Source: CAZZKG01 sp964654825
GTDB taxonomy: Bacteria; Gemmatimonadota; CAZMKB01
DNA: 64,000 nucleotides
Reading direction: 5' to 3'
Assembly (NCBI GenBank): GCA_964654825.1
Contig: CAZZKG010000007.1
Location: 1 to 64,000 of the forward strand
The number at the start of each line of letters is the position of its first letter. The first letter of the stretch is position 1. Shown piece by piece: positions 42,359-51,131 of the stretch. The translations under genes and the position numbers were made by a program. The notes under the pieces were generated by a model, which was given only the letters and a program-made list of their open reading frames with translations, searched no databases and was not told the origin of the DNA.

Positions 42359-43181
42359 CGGGGATCTCGTGAAGGGTCGGCAGCCGTCACTGCCTGCCGA
42401 CCAAACACCAGCCGGTCACTCTCCGGCCGCACAGATTGACGAGCAACCGGCGGGTATGTCATTCCTCGATCATCTCGAAGAATTACGCAGGCGTCTCCTC
42501 TGGTGCATCGTGACGCTTCTGGTAACCACCGTTGCCGGATTCGTCATCACTCAACAGGGTGGTGTGATTCATTTCCTGACCCGGCCGGTTCTTCCGTACC
42601 TTGCTTCCGAAAAACTCACGTTCCTCAGTCCGACTGAGCCCATCATCATCACATTCAAAGTGGCCTTTTTCGTCGGACTCATCATTGCGCTGCCGGTCCT
42701 GTTTTATCACTTCTGGGCTTTTCTCGCACCGGGTCTCCTTCAGAATGAAAAACGAGTCCTCTTCCCGGCTATCTTTTTCTCCGTTCTCCTGTTCTGTGTG
42801 GGCGTGGGGATGGCATTCTTCCTGGTCCTTCCGTATGGCCTGAAGTTCCTCCTCTCGTTCCAGGCTGAGAGCCTGATTCCCATGATCACCATCAGGGAAT
42901 ACCTGAAGTTTGCTACGAATATGGGACTCGTCTTCGGGACCATATTCGAGCTCCCTCTCGTCATCGTCGTATTGACAAAAATCGGGGTGGTCACCCCGAT
43001 GATGCTGAGGACGAGAAGGCGGTATGCGATCGTTGTGATACTGATATTATCTGCTGTCCTGACTCCCGCAGATGTCCTTACCATGATGATGATGTGCCTG
43101 CCGCTCATTTTGCTCTTCGAGGTCAGTATATGGCTCTCGGCAATGATATACAGAAGAAACGAATCAGAGTATGCCGGTTGA
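42339..43181 (+). CDS. tatC: Sec-independent protein translocase TatC
   Basis: A 280-aa membrane protein with six helices. The family signatures are MSFLDHLEELRRRLLWC (about 40-56), FLSPTEPIIITFKVAFFVGLIIALP, FWAFLAPGLLQNEKR and the last loop with LTPADVLTMMMMCLPLILLFE. It recognises twin-arginine signal peptides. A 38-residue hydrophilic N-terminal extension is unusual. ATG 42339 has GGAG 6 bases upstream. No tatA or tatB is in the window. Confidence 0.94.
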   Translation: MKKEEHSGDLVKGRQPSLPADQTPAGHSPAAQIDEQPAGMSFLDHLEELRRRLLWCIVTLLVTTVAGFVITQQGGVIHFLTRPVLPYLASEKLTFLSPTEPIIITFKVAFFVGLIIALPVLFYHFWAFLAPGLLQNEKRVLFPAIFFSVLLFCVGVGMAFFLVLPYGLKFLLSFQAESLIPMITIREYLKFATNMGLVFGTIFELPLVIVVLTKIGVVTPMMLRTRRRYAIVVILILSAVLTPADVLTMMMMCLPLILLFEVSIWLSAMIYRRNESEYAG

Positions 43182-45697
43182 TACCGGTATTCTTCCTGTT
43201 CCTGGCGTGGATTTCAGCAGTTCTGATCGGCCAGGAACTTCCCGACTCGACGTCCTCCGATACGGTATCAGTCGAGCCGCCCACCGGGCCGGTACTCGAC
43301 AATCTTACCGTCATTCAGCCTCCCGACACGGATACTCTCACCGCAGCTGCCGACAGCTCGACTGTCGGGGCAGCGGCCGAGAGTGATTCGCTATCCCAGA
43401 CTGCCGACAGTCTCCGGTCCGCCGGTGCTGATTCTGTTACCGCACCGGAACCTGCACCTGAAGATACCATCATGCAGGCACTCATGGAGGAGGATAAGTC
43501 GGTATCCTACTCGGGGGATACAATCGAAACGTTACCCTCCGAGGACGTCGTGTATATCTCCGGCGACGCGGAACTCAAATACCAGGATTCTTCCCTGGGT
43601 GCCGATGAGATCACCTACGACATGGAGAAAGAAAGTCTCACCGCTTCCGGAGAGACGTATCTCAAAGACAAGAGCGGGGAGATTTACGGTCAGAAGATGG
43701 AGTACAGCCTCAAAGAAGAGAAGGGTATCATATCCGATGCCCGGACGCAGCACGAGGAGTGGTATTTTACCGGAGAGAAGATCAGCAAGATAGGGGACGA
43801 GGATCTCTACGGGAAGGACAGCCGTTTCACTACGTGTGACCTGGAGGAGCCTCACTACCATTTCCGGTGCCGCAAGCTCAAGCTCAAAATCGGTGACAAA
43901 GTGATCGCCCGCCCCATTATATTCTATGTGCGGGACATCCCCTTTTTCATTTTTCCCTTCTACGTCTTTCCCATCGAATCGGGCCGCAAATCGGGTATTC
44001 TCAAACCGAATATCGGACTGTTCTCTGATGATGAGAGGGGGAGAAGCATCACGAACCTGGGATATTTCTGGGCGGCGAACGACTATTACGATGTCACCGT
44101 CGGTACCGATCTGTACCAGCGGCTCAGGTGGACGGTCTGGGGGGAGGCAAGGTACAAGAAGAGATATTCCTATGATGGGCGGATCTACTCCTCCTACACC
44201 AAGGACACTTCCAGGGGTGACCGGAGGAGGGGAGAGTACATCGTCAAACACAACCAGACCCTCAACAAAAAGTCCTCATTCAGGGTCGACCTCAACATCG
44301 CGACGGATCGGAATATATACAAAGATCTTTCCTATGACATCAACCAGGTCCTCCAGAGGTCACTCAAATCGAGAGTCACCTACAACAGGTCTGAGAAGTG
44401 GGGTTCCTACTATATGAGTTTCGACAGTGATTACTCTCTCGAAAGAGAGCAGACCATCATTCAGGCTCCTATATTCAGCATCACCAAAAACTCGACTTCC
44501 GTTTTCAAGCCGAAACCTGGAGAAGAACTCCCCCTCTGGTACCGCAAGCTCGCCTATGGAGCGTCAGGAGATTTTGCTTACAAGAATATCAAGCGAACCG
44601 AAACGACCGGTGGCGACACCGTGGATGTGAGGGCCAACCTGGAGAACAGCAACCTGAGTGCCAACATGACGAATCCGATGCAGTTCTTCGGCTGGCTCAA
44701 CGTCTCACCCGGTTTCTCGTACAGAGAGATTCTATTCCACTCCGATGAGGAGGGCGTCGGATTATTGAACCAGGGGACATATACTCTGAACACCACCGTC
44801 TTCACCAGGCTTTACGGGATCTTCGAGGGGCCAAGGCTGGGGCCTGTCACGAAGTGGCGCCACACCATCAGCCCCCAGGTGCGCTACAGTTTTTCACCCG
44901 CGAGCCAGACGGTGGGAGCAGGCAACAGTCAGTTCTACCAGGGGCTTTCCTCAACAGGTACGAACATTCTGTTTCTCACCCTCTCGAATGACCTCGACGC
45001 AAAATACAGGAAGGGTGAAGGGGAAAAGACCGAGATGAAGAACCTCACCCTCGCACGGTTCGTACTCGGGACGACCTATAATATAAAGACCGCCAGGGAG
45101 GGGAAACCCGGATGGGGCAACCTCTCGTCGAGACTCGAGTCGAACCCCTCCGACCGTTTCAAGTTCTCTCTCGAGGGGGTCCACTCGCTCTTCGATGACG
45201 ACCGGTTCGACCCCTTCCTGACAAGCCTGACCACCAATTTCACGCTGAAGGGCTCCGGGAAGGACGTCGAAGCGGAAGAGACCGAGGGTCTCGAAGGCAG
45301 CATGGGGGATGAGTATCTCGGCCAGCGGGCGTACGGTGACCGGACGGGCATGCCGGGCACCGGTTCTATGTATGGTATGGGAATGAAAGGACCCTGGTCG
45401 TTCACCATCACTCACAACCTCAGCAAATCGAGGACTGGCAGCTCCACGCGCCAGTCGATCCGGAACTCGGTCGGTTTTAATCCCTCCAGAAAGTGGCGGC
45501 TCCTCTACTCCTACCAGTATGATCTCACCAACGGAGAGCTTCAGGACCAGTCCCTCACGCTGAGGAGGGATCTGCACCGGTGGGAGATGTACATCTCACT
45601 CCGGCAGCTCCCCGGTGACCGGTTCAGCTACGAATTCAGGGTCAACCTGAAGGATATCCCGGCACTCGAAGTGAGAAGGTCAGCACAAACTCCTTAG
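43130..45697 (+). CDS. lptD: LPS-assembly outer-membrane protein LptD
   Basis: 855 aa from ATG 43130, chosen for its GAGG 7 bases upstream and the signal peptide that follows (LIPVFFLFLAWISAVLIGQ); it overlaps tatC by 52 bp. A Ser/Thr/Pro/Asp-rich stretch (about 30-125) leads to an OstA-type jellyroll (VVYISGDAELKYQDSSLGADEITYD, about 145-260, with LKDKSGEIYGQKMEYSL) and a large LptD barrel (PFFIFPFYVFPIESGRKSG and onward). It inserts LPS into the outer leaflet together with LptE. The extended low-complexity linker is not part of classic LptD. The TAG stop shares its last base with a repeat element. Confidence 0.88.
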   Translation: MALGNDIQKKRIRVCRLIPVFFLFLAWISAVLIGQELPDSTSSDTVSVEPPTGPVLDNLTVIQPPDTDTLTAAADSSTVGAAAESDSLSQTADSLRSAGADSVTAPEPAPEDTIMQALMEEDKSVSYSGDTIETLPSEDVVYISGDAELKYQDSSLGADEITYDMEKESLTASGETYLKDKSGEIYGQKMEYSLKEEKGIISDARTQHEEWYFTGEKISKIGDEDLYGKDSRFTTCDLEEPHYHFRCRKLKLKIGDKVIARPIIFYVRDIPFFIFPFYVFPIESGRKSGILKPNIGLFSDDERGRSITNLGYFWAANDYYDVTVGTDLYQRLRWTVWGEARYKKRYSYDGRIYSSYTKDTSRGDRRRGEYIVKHNQTLNKKSSFRVDLNIATDRNIYKDLSYDINQVLQRSLKSRVTYNRSEKWGSYYMSFDSDYSLEREQTIIQAPIFSITKNSTSVFKPKPGEELPLWYRKLAYGASGDFAYKNIKRTETTGGDTVDVRANLENSNLSANMTNPMQFFGWLNVSPGFSYREILFHSDEEGVGLLNQGTYTLNTTVFTRLYGIFEGPRLGPVTKWRHTISPQVRYSFSPASQTVGAGNSQFYQGLSSTGTNILFLTLSNDLDAKYRKGEGEKTEMKNLTLARFVLGTTYNIKTAREGKPGWGNLSSRLESNPSDRFKFSLEGVHSLFDDDRFDPFLTSLTTNFTLKGSGKDVEAEETEGLEGSMGDEYLGQRAYGDRTGMPGTGSMYGMGMKGPWSFTITHNLSKSRTGSSTRQSIRNSVGFNPSRKWRLLYSYQYDLTNGELQDQSLTLRRDLHRWEMYISLRQLPGDRFSYEFRVNLKDIPALEVRRSAQTP

Positions 45698-45858
45698 TGG
45701 CCCTATTCAAAAATACACTGGCATTCGGCCGACGATGCATCCCGACCCGCTGCGTTACTCGTCGGTTAAATACTCTCCGAGTATTCGCCCTCCTCGCGCC
45801 TTGTGGTTCGGTCGACTCGACGTCCTCGGTACATCACCGTATTTATGAACAGGACCAC
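45697..45858. repeat. Palindromic 162-bp repeat, copy 1
   Basis: It begins GTGGCCCTATTCAAAAATAC and ends ...GGACCAC. The two halves are imperfect inverted repeats of each other (17 of the first 20 bases pair) around a perfect centre AATACTC-tcc-GAGTATT, so the whole element can fold into one long hairpin. It begins on the last base of the lptD stop codon. Confidence 0.85.
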
Positions 45859-45859
45859 A

Positions 45860-46021
45860 GTGGCCCTATTCAAAAATACACTGGCATTCGGCCGACGATG
45901 CATCCCGACCCGCTGCGTTACTCGTCGGTTAAATACTCTCCGAGTATTCGCCCTCCTCGCGCCTTGTGGTTCGGTCGACTCGACGTCCTCGGTACATCAC
46001 TGTATGTATGAACATGACCAC
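45860..46021. repeat. Palindromic 162-bp repeat, copy 2 (tandem)
   Basis: The same 162-bp sequence, one base after copy 1 and in the same direction. It differs at three bases, all within the last 21. The pair is flanked by TTA on both sides (45694-45696 and 46022-46024), compatible with a 3-bp target duplication. Confidence 0.85.
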
Positions 46022-46059
46022 TTAGTAAGGTAGATCGGCACTCAAATCGGCGACAGTGC

Positions 46060-46088
46060 TTGACATGGGATGGGTTTTGTGCTATGCT
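46060..46088 (+). promoter_or_regulatory. Strong promoter of the secreted protease gene
   Basis: TTGACA (46060-46065), 17 bp, TATGCT (46083-46088) with extended -10 TG at 46080-46081. It lies about 90 bases before the ATG. Confidence 0.7.
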
Positions 46089-46178
46089 GAGTCCGAGAAA
46101 ATGTATGTCGTTCAGCATAACTCTGGCGGGGCTTTCAGACAGCACTGAATGCCTCACGCGCAAAGGAGGGAGCTTTTT

Positions 46179-49163
46179 ATGAGGTCTTTAGTAAAGAACG
46201 TTCTGCTGTTTTCACTCCTCGTCTTCCTTTCCTCCGGCCCTCTCCCGGGGTTCGTCGAAGACCCGACTCTCGATTCGATGGAGATACCGCTGTTTGAAAT
46301 GCGGGAGTCCCGGGTGACGGATATGACGGGGATGAGCTCCATCGCAGACGAACCCCTCGTTGATTTTCTCCGGACGTATGGAGGACGATGGCAGTACCAG
46401 GTCAACCTGAAAACCGGATCGTATCATAACATCTTCGGCAGTGGAATCGATCTGGGCCGCCCTATCGAGGATGAAAACACTCTCGAATCGGTGGCACGCG
46501 GTTTTATTGACGCCAACACCGATCTTTTCAAAATCGACAGCGCGGATCTTCTGAAATTTCACGTCGGGAGGGCTCCCGGGAAGTGGTCTGTCATATTCGA
46601 ACAGACATACGAGGGGATTCCCATCTGGGGTTCGAGGGCCTACCTGGTGATGACCGACGGCGGCAGGCTCTTCGCGCTGGGGTCGGATGTGTACAACGAT
46701 ATCGACGTTTCGACTCTACCTGCGATAACTGAGGAAGAGGCTCTGACCATCGCGAGTGAGAATATCGGCTTCGTTAACGGCAGGGACCGGATCAGGTACA
46801 CCGGCAGCTTCATCCTCCCTGTTGGAGATGATTTTCGTCTCACTTACCGCTTCGACCTGTTCGTTCAGGACCCGTACGGTCTCTGGGCGACATACGTCGA
46901 TGCTCACACAGGCGAGATCCTCTGGAGGGAGAATCACGTCAGATCCTTCGTCGACTTCACCGGCCACGTCCAGGCCGATGTCGAGTGGGACGGCTACTGT
47001 GACGGCACCACTCCGGATTACCCAATCAAGAACATGACCATCAATATCAGCGGAGTCGGTTCGACCACCACTGACGAAGGCGGCGATTTCACACTCGGCT
47101 ACGGCGGCTCGGACAACAGGACCATCACCGCCCAGTTCCTCGGACCGTGGTGCAACGTGAACAGGTACACCGGTTCCGATGCCAGCCATTCCGGCACCAT
47201 TACTCCCGGATCTCCGTACACCATCGACTGGGACGATACGAACTCGATACCCAGTGAGCGTGACTGCTTTGCATACGTCAACCACGAGCACGACTGGCTG
47301 AAGGGGATCGACCCTAGCTACACGGGGATGGATTACGAGTTACCCACCTACGTCGAGAGGACGGACGGGTACTGTCCCGGCAACGCCTGGTGGGACGGCT
47401 ATTCGATAAACATGTGTTACCAGTCGAGCGGATACGGCAACACGGGCCGGATAGGAGATGTCGTCTATCACGAGTACGGACATGGCATCACCGACTTCCT
47501 CTACGGCTCTGGCGATCCTCCCGGTGATCTTCATGAGGGGAATTCCGATATAGTGGCCAACCTGCTGACGAGGGAGCACATCATCGGTCTTGGGTTCTTC
47601 CTCAACAACTGTACCTCCGGCATCAGGGATTCAGAGAACAACCTAATCTATCCCGATGACCTCACCGGGGAGGGGCACCACGACGGCCAGATCATCGCGG
47701 GCTTCATCTGGGACAGCTGGCAGGAGCTGCTTGCGGCGTATCCGCAGGAATATGCCGACAGCGTCATCTTCCACGACTGGCACTTCGGCAGGGATCTCGG
47801 ACTTCCCCAGAGCCAGCCGGATCAAGTCTACTGGACATTCGTGGCGGACGATGACGATGGCAACCTCGACAACGGGACACCGAATCACGAGCACCTGTGC
47901 GTCGGAGCCACCAACCACGGGTTCGACTGCCCCGAGATCCTCGTGGGTGTCCTTATCTCCCACACCCCACTCACTACGACCACCGATGAGAACACGCCGT
48001 TTGATGTCCTCATGACCATGGTTTCCACAGAGGGGAACATCCTCGTTGACAACAGTAAGGTGTTTTACCGTGTGGATGGTGGTTCCTGGCAGGCCCTTTC
48101 CATAAGCGCCACCGGAAACCCCGATGAGTACTCGGCGACCATCCCCGGCCAGACTCAGCCGAGTCAGATCGATTACTACATATACGGAGAGGACGACGTC
48201 GGTAACTCGAGGACTCACCCCGAAGGCGCGCCGGCGTCATTCCACTCCTTCTACATCGCGCTTCTGTACGAGCCTTTCGAGACGGGTCTCGACAACTTCA
48301 CCATCGGCGCACCCGACGATGACGCCACCACCGGGATCTGGGAACGTGTCGATCCTATCGGCACGAACTACGGAGGTCAGCTCCAGCCGGAGGATGACTA
48401 CACTCCCGATCCGGGTACCGATTGCTACATCACCGGTCAGCACACCGGGGGCGGCGTTGGCGACAATGATGTCGATGACGGAAAGACCACACTCTTCTCC
48501 GATGTATATAATCTGGCCGGGGCCACCGAAGCCAATGCCATCTACCGACGATGGTACTCCAACGACCTTGGAGCCTCACCCGGTGAGGATTTCTGGCTGG
48601 TACAGATATCCAATGATGGCGGAAGCACCTGGCAGACGGTCGAGAACACCAACGACGATGCCGAAACCTGGCTAGAAGTCGTTGTTGATATCGTTTCCTT
48701 CTTCCCCTCACCCGATCAGGTACAGTTCAAGTTCGTGGCGAGTGACGAGGGGAGCGGTTCGCTGGTCGAGGCAGGAGTCGATGAGTTTACCATTCTCGCC
48801 GACATCGGTCCGGTGAATAACGAACCGGAGTTCAGCGCGGGTGAAGTGACACCTGATGTCGGGGAGTACTGTAAACTTTTCACTTTCGGTGTCTACTACT
48901 ACGATGCCGATGACGAGGCACCGACTGTGATCGAAGTCACTATCGACGGTGAATCGTCCCCGATGTCCTTCGTGTCAGGTTCTCCTGCGAACGGGGTCTA
49001 TGAGTACGCGACGCGTCTCGATGTCGGTTCTCACAGCTTCCACTTTTACGCCGAGGACGGTTCGGGCGGAACGGTACGGCTGCCCTCATCCGGAGAGAAT
49101 TCAGATCCGGATGTCATCGATCAGTGCACTGGTCCTCCGACGGCAGTGCCGGATTCCTTCTAG
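46179..49163 (+). CDS. Secreted gluzincin metalloprotease with FTP propeptide
   Basis: 994 aa. A signal peptide (3-24, SLVKNVLLFSLLVFLSSGP) is followed by an FTP/PepSY-type propeptide (about 60-250, ending near WRENHVRSFVDF), a small carboxypeptidase-regulatory-like beta domain (NMTINISGVGSTTTDEGGDFTLGY), and the protease domain with zinc motif HEYGH at H431-H435 and LHEGNSDIVANLL supplying the third ligand Glu. This is the thermolysin/fungalysin (M4/M36) layout. After about residue 590 come beta-sandwich domains. Unlike the 51-kb protease it ends (PPTAVPDSF) without a FlgD-like sorting domain. AGGAGGGAG precedes ATG 46179. Expressed from its own promoter and terminator. Confidence 0.83.
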   Translation: MRSLVKNVLLFSLLVFLSSGPLPGFVEDPTLDSMEIPLFEMRESRVTDMTGMSSIADEPLVDFLRTYGGRWQYQVNLKTGSYHNIFGSGIDLGRPIEDENTLESVARGFIDANTDLFKIDSADLLKFHVGRAPGKWSVIFEQTYEGIPIWGSRAYLVMTDGGRLFALGSDVYNDIDVSTLPAITEEEALTIASENIGFVNGRDRIRYTGSFILPVGDDFRLTYRFDLFVQDPYGLWATYVDAHTGEILWRENHVRSFVDFTGHVQADVEWDGYCDGTTPDYPIKNMTINISGVGSTTTDEGGDFTLGYGGSDNRTITAQFLGPWCNVNRYTGSDASHSGTITPGSPYTIDWDDTNSIPSERDCFAYVNHEHDWLKGIDPSYTGMDYELPTYVERTDGYCPGNAWWDGYSINMCYQSSGYGNTGRIGDVVYHEYGHGITDFLYGSGDPPGDLHEGNSDIVANLLTREHIIGLGFFLNNCTSGIRDSENNLIYPDDLTGEGHHDGQIIAGFIWDSWQELLAAYPQEYADSVIFHDWHFGRDLGLPQSQPDQVYWTFVADDDDGNLDNGTPNHEHLCVGATNHGFDCPEILVGVLISHTPLTTTTDENTPFDVLMTMVSTEGNILVDNSKVFYRVDGGSWQALSISATGNPDEYSATIPGQTQPSQIDYYIYGEDDVGNSRTHPEGAPASFHSFYIALLYEPFETGLDNFTIGAPDDDATTGIWERVDPIGTNYGGQLQPEDDYTPDPGTDCYITGQHTGGGVGDNDVDDGKTTLFSDVYNLAGATEANAIYRRWYSNDLGASPGEDFWLVQISNDGGSTWQTVENTNDDAETWLEVVVDIVSFFPSPDQVQFKFVASDEGSGSLVEAGVDEFTILADIGPVNNEPEFSAGEVTPDVGEYCKLFTFGVYYYDADDEAPTVIEVTIDGESSPMSFVSGSPANGVYEYATRLDVGSHSFHFYAEDGSGGTVRLPSSGENSDPDVIDQCTGPPTAVPDSF

Positions 49164-49198
49164 TGTGAAGCAAAGGTACAGCCGCAGAATAGCAAACC

Positions 49199-49231
49199 GG
49201 GCTCATCCCTGATTTAAGGGATGGGCCCTTT
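49199..49231 (+). terminator. Intrinsic terminator of the protease gene
   Basis: GGGCTCATCCC (49199-49209), 8-nt loop, GGGATGGGCCC (49218-49228), all 11 positions pairing with one G-U, then TTTCTCTTC. Confidence 0.75.
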
Positions 49232-49253
49232 CTCTTCAGGGCACCTGCTCTCA

Positions 49254-50510
49254 TCATGGAGAGGCTTGTGCACCATCAGGCAGGAGGGACTTCCCTCGAA
49301 CAAAAAGATAGACAATCACCACCAGAGCCACGGCAGCGAGGATCCAGAACGGGCTTGTGATACCGAAGGAGTCGGAGAGAAATCCTGCCAGGAAAGAGAA
49401 CACCGCGCCTCCCATGATCTGGAGGTTGGCAACGATGCTGAACGCACTCGGCCCACTCGAGTCTTGTATGTTTTTCCCCACACATGAGAGCAGACATGGA
49501 TAGGTCAAAAAGATAAAAAAACCGAATAAAACCATTGTTGCAACAGCAAGTGTGGTGTTCTGCGTCAGGCTGAGTGTGATCGCACTCACGAGGACGACCG
49601 TGTATGAGAGTAGAAGAAGTACCCGGTGCCCCATGTGGGGGACGATTTTTCCATAGAGCAGTGATGATATGGTACCGGCGCCGATCCATGCTGCGAGAAA
49701 ATAACCGGTGTGGGAAAGGGAGACAGCCATCCTGTGATGAAACAGGGAGGGTGCGTAGCCGATGACGATCGCCCATGAGATCCCTCCGAGTATAAATGCG
49801 GGGACGAGAGGTTTGATGCTACCGAATGATTCTCTCCAGGAAAAGCCTTTCGAGGCGGTAGTCCCCGCTTCTCGTGAGGCCGGTGCCCTGGTCCGCGAGC
49901 TCAACACGAAGCCTGAGACACTGACCATGACTGCGATCAACGCCCAGGTCAGCAGGGGAGCTCTCCAGCCCATTCGTTCCGCAAGAAACCCACCGGTGAT
50001 GAAGGACATGAAAACACCGAGGTCCCCCATCGCGCTCTGGATACCCATGGCTCTGTCGAGCCTCCTCCCCCTTGCGAGGGAATTGATCCACGCGATCCCC
50101 ACCGGGTGATAGAAACTGGTCGCAGTCCGGAACAGGAGAAACATCAGGAGGAAGGTGAGAAACCTCTCCGTCCTGGTGAGCAGGAGGAGAGATATCCCGA
50201 GACCCATGATCGCGGAAGGGAGGATCTTCCTGAAATACCCCTCTCGTGCATAGGTCCCTATGAGAAACTGGATCAGGATGGTGACGCACAATCCCGCGAG
50301 AAACAGCGTGCCGATGTAGGAATACCGGCTTATGATGTACCGCTGGTCATAGAGAAGCGGATAGATCGTGGGAAGCGATACGACCGCGGCATCGTTTACG
50401 AAGTGAAACAGGGAGATCGTGAAAATGTGACGCGTGATCCCCGGTCCACCCGCCCTGGGGGTTCCTTCCGGTCTCGTTATTTCACCCGTCGCGTTTTTTG
50501 TTGCTTCCAC
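49254..50510 (-). CDS. Major facilitator superfamily transporter
   Basis: A 418-aa membrane protein with about twelve helices in two six-helix halves. The first half has SLPTIYPLLYDQRYIISRYSYIGTLFLAGL and the loop LARGRRLDRAMGIQSAMGDLG in the place of the A-motif; the second begins near 220 (IKPLVPAFILGGISWAIVIGY). The pattern is reminiscent of FSR-type (fosmidomycin resistance) and other small-molecule exporters, but the substrate is unknown. The GTG start at 50510 has AGGAG 5 bases upstream. It is monocistronic, divergent from the HU gene and converges on the protease terminator. Confidence 0.85.
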   Translation of the reverse strand: MEATKNATGEITRPEGTPRAGGPGITRHIFTISLFHFVNDAAVVSLPTIYPLLYDQRYIISRYSYIGTLFLAGLCVTILIQFLIGTYAREGYFRKILPSAIMGLGISLLLLTRTERFLTFLLMFLLFRTATSFYHPVGIAWINSLARGRRLDRAMGIQSAMGDLGVFMSFITGGFLAERMGWRAPLLTWALIAVMVSVSGFVLSSRTRAPASREAGTTASKGFSWRESFGSIKPLVPAFILGGISWAIVIGYAPSLFHHRMAVSLSHTGYFLAAWIGAGTISSLLYGKIVPHMGHRVLLLLSYTVVLVSAITLSLTQNTTLAVATMVLFGFFIFLTYPCLLSCVGKNIQDSSGPSAFSIVANLQIMGGAVFSFLAGFLSDSFGITSPFWILAAVALVVIVYLFVRGKSLLPDGAQASP

Positions 50511-50657
50511 AATTACTCCTGCTCAATCGGAATACGCCGCGTGGTTCTGCAGCACCTGCAGGGCCAGGGAACCCCCGGGCATAATACATCATTATGAGTA
50601 TACCTGGGAGGTTTTGCAAGGTGTTCGGGCGGGCAGGAGATTTCCGGAAAAATAGAG

Positions 50658-50686
50658 TTGACAGAAGTGTGCGAGAATACTAAAGT
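50658..50686 (+). promoter_or_regulatory. Promoter of the HU-like gene
   Basis: TTGACA (50658-50663), 17 bp, TAAAGT (50681-50686), 40 bases before the ATG. Confidence 0.6.
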
Positions 50687-50725
50687 TAAGTGGAACGATT
50701 CAAAATCTTCGACCGGAGGTGATGA

Positions 50726-51019
50726 ATGAACAAAGCTGAACTCGTTGAAGCCCTCATCAACAAGACAGGCTTGAGCTCTAAAGATGCCAAGCGGACAATC
50801 GAAGCACTCTTCAGCACCGATCCAGGGACCGGGATCATCGCTGCACAGCTCGATGAAGGTGAAAGAGTGCAGCTTACCGGATTTGGCACGTTCGAAACCA
50901 GGCAGAGGAAGGCCCGCACAGGGAGAAATCCTCAGACCAACGAAGCAATTCATATCCCGGGACGGCGATACCCGACTTTCAAGCCGGGGAAAGCTCTCAA
51001 AGAACGAGTGAGGGAATAG
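50726..51019 (+). CDS. HU-family DNA-binding protein
   Basis: A 97-aa nucleoid protein of the HU/IHF family. The helical dimerisation region (MNKAELVEALINKTGLSSKDAKRTIEAL) and the beta-arm with GFGTFETRQRKARTGRNPQT and PGRRYPTFKPGKALKERV are standard. A short insertion after the second helix (FSTDPGTGIIAAQLDEGE) differs slightly from E. coli HU (90 aa). It has its own promoter and terminator, so it is a single gene. GGAGGTGATG-type ribosome site upstream is close to ideal. Confidence 0.95.
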   Translation: MNKAELVEALINKTGLSSKDAKRTIEALFSTDPGTGIIAAQLDEGERVQLTGFGTFETRQRKARTGRNPQTNEAIHIPGRRYPTFKPGKALKERVRE

Positions 51020-51046
51020 GGAACCACGGATTAGAACACTGTTCAT

Positions 51047-51070
51047 GGAGGCACCTGTGCCTCCATTTTT
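51047..51070 (+). terminator. Intrinsic terminator of the HU-like gene
   Basis: GGAGGCAC (51047-51054), 2-nt loop, GTGCCTCC (51057-51064), then ATTTTTAT. It ends 62 bases before the next ATG. Confidence 0.75.
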
Positions 51071-51131
51071 ATACCCCTCTGCTGTGAAACAAACTAACCC
51101 ACTTCGGAGTATAAGGGTCAGAAAGGGGAGA

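Noticed and set aside
45697..46033. Overlapping ORFs of 76-104 codons at 45.7-46.0 kb
   Set aside because: They are simply translations of the tandem 162-bp repeat.
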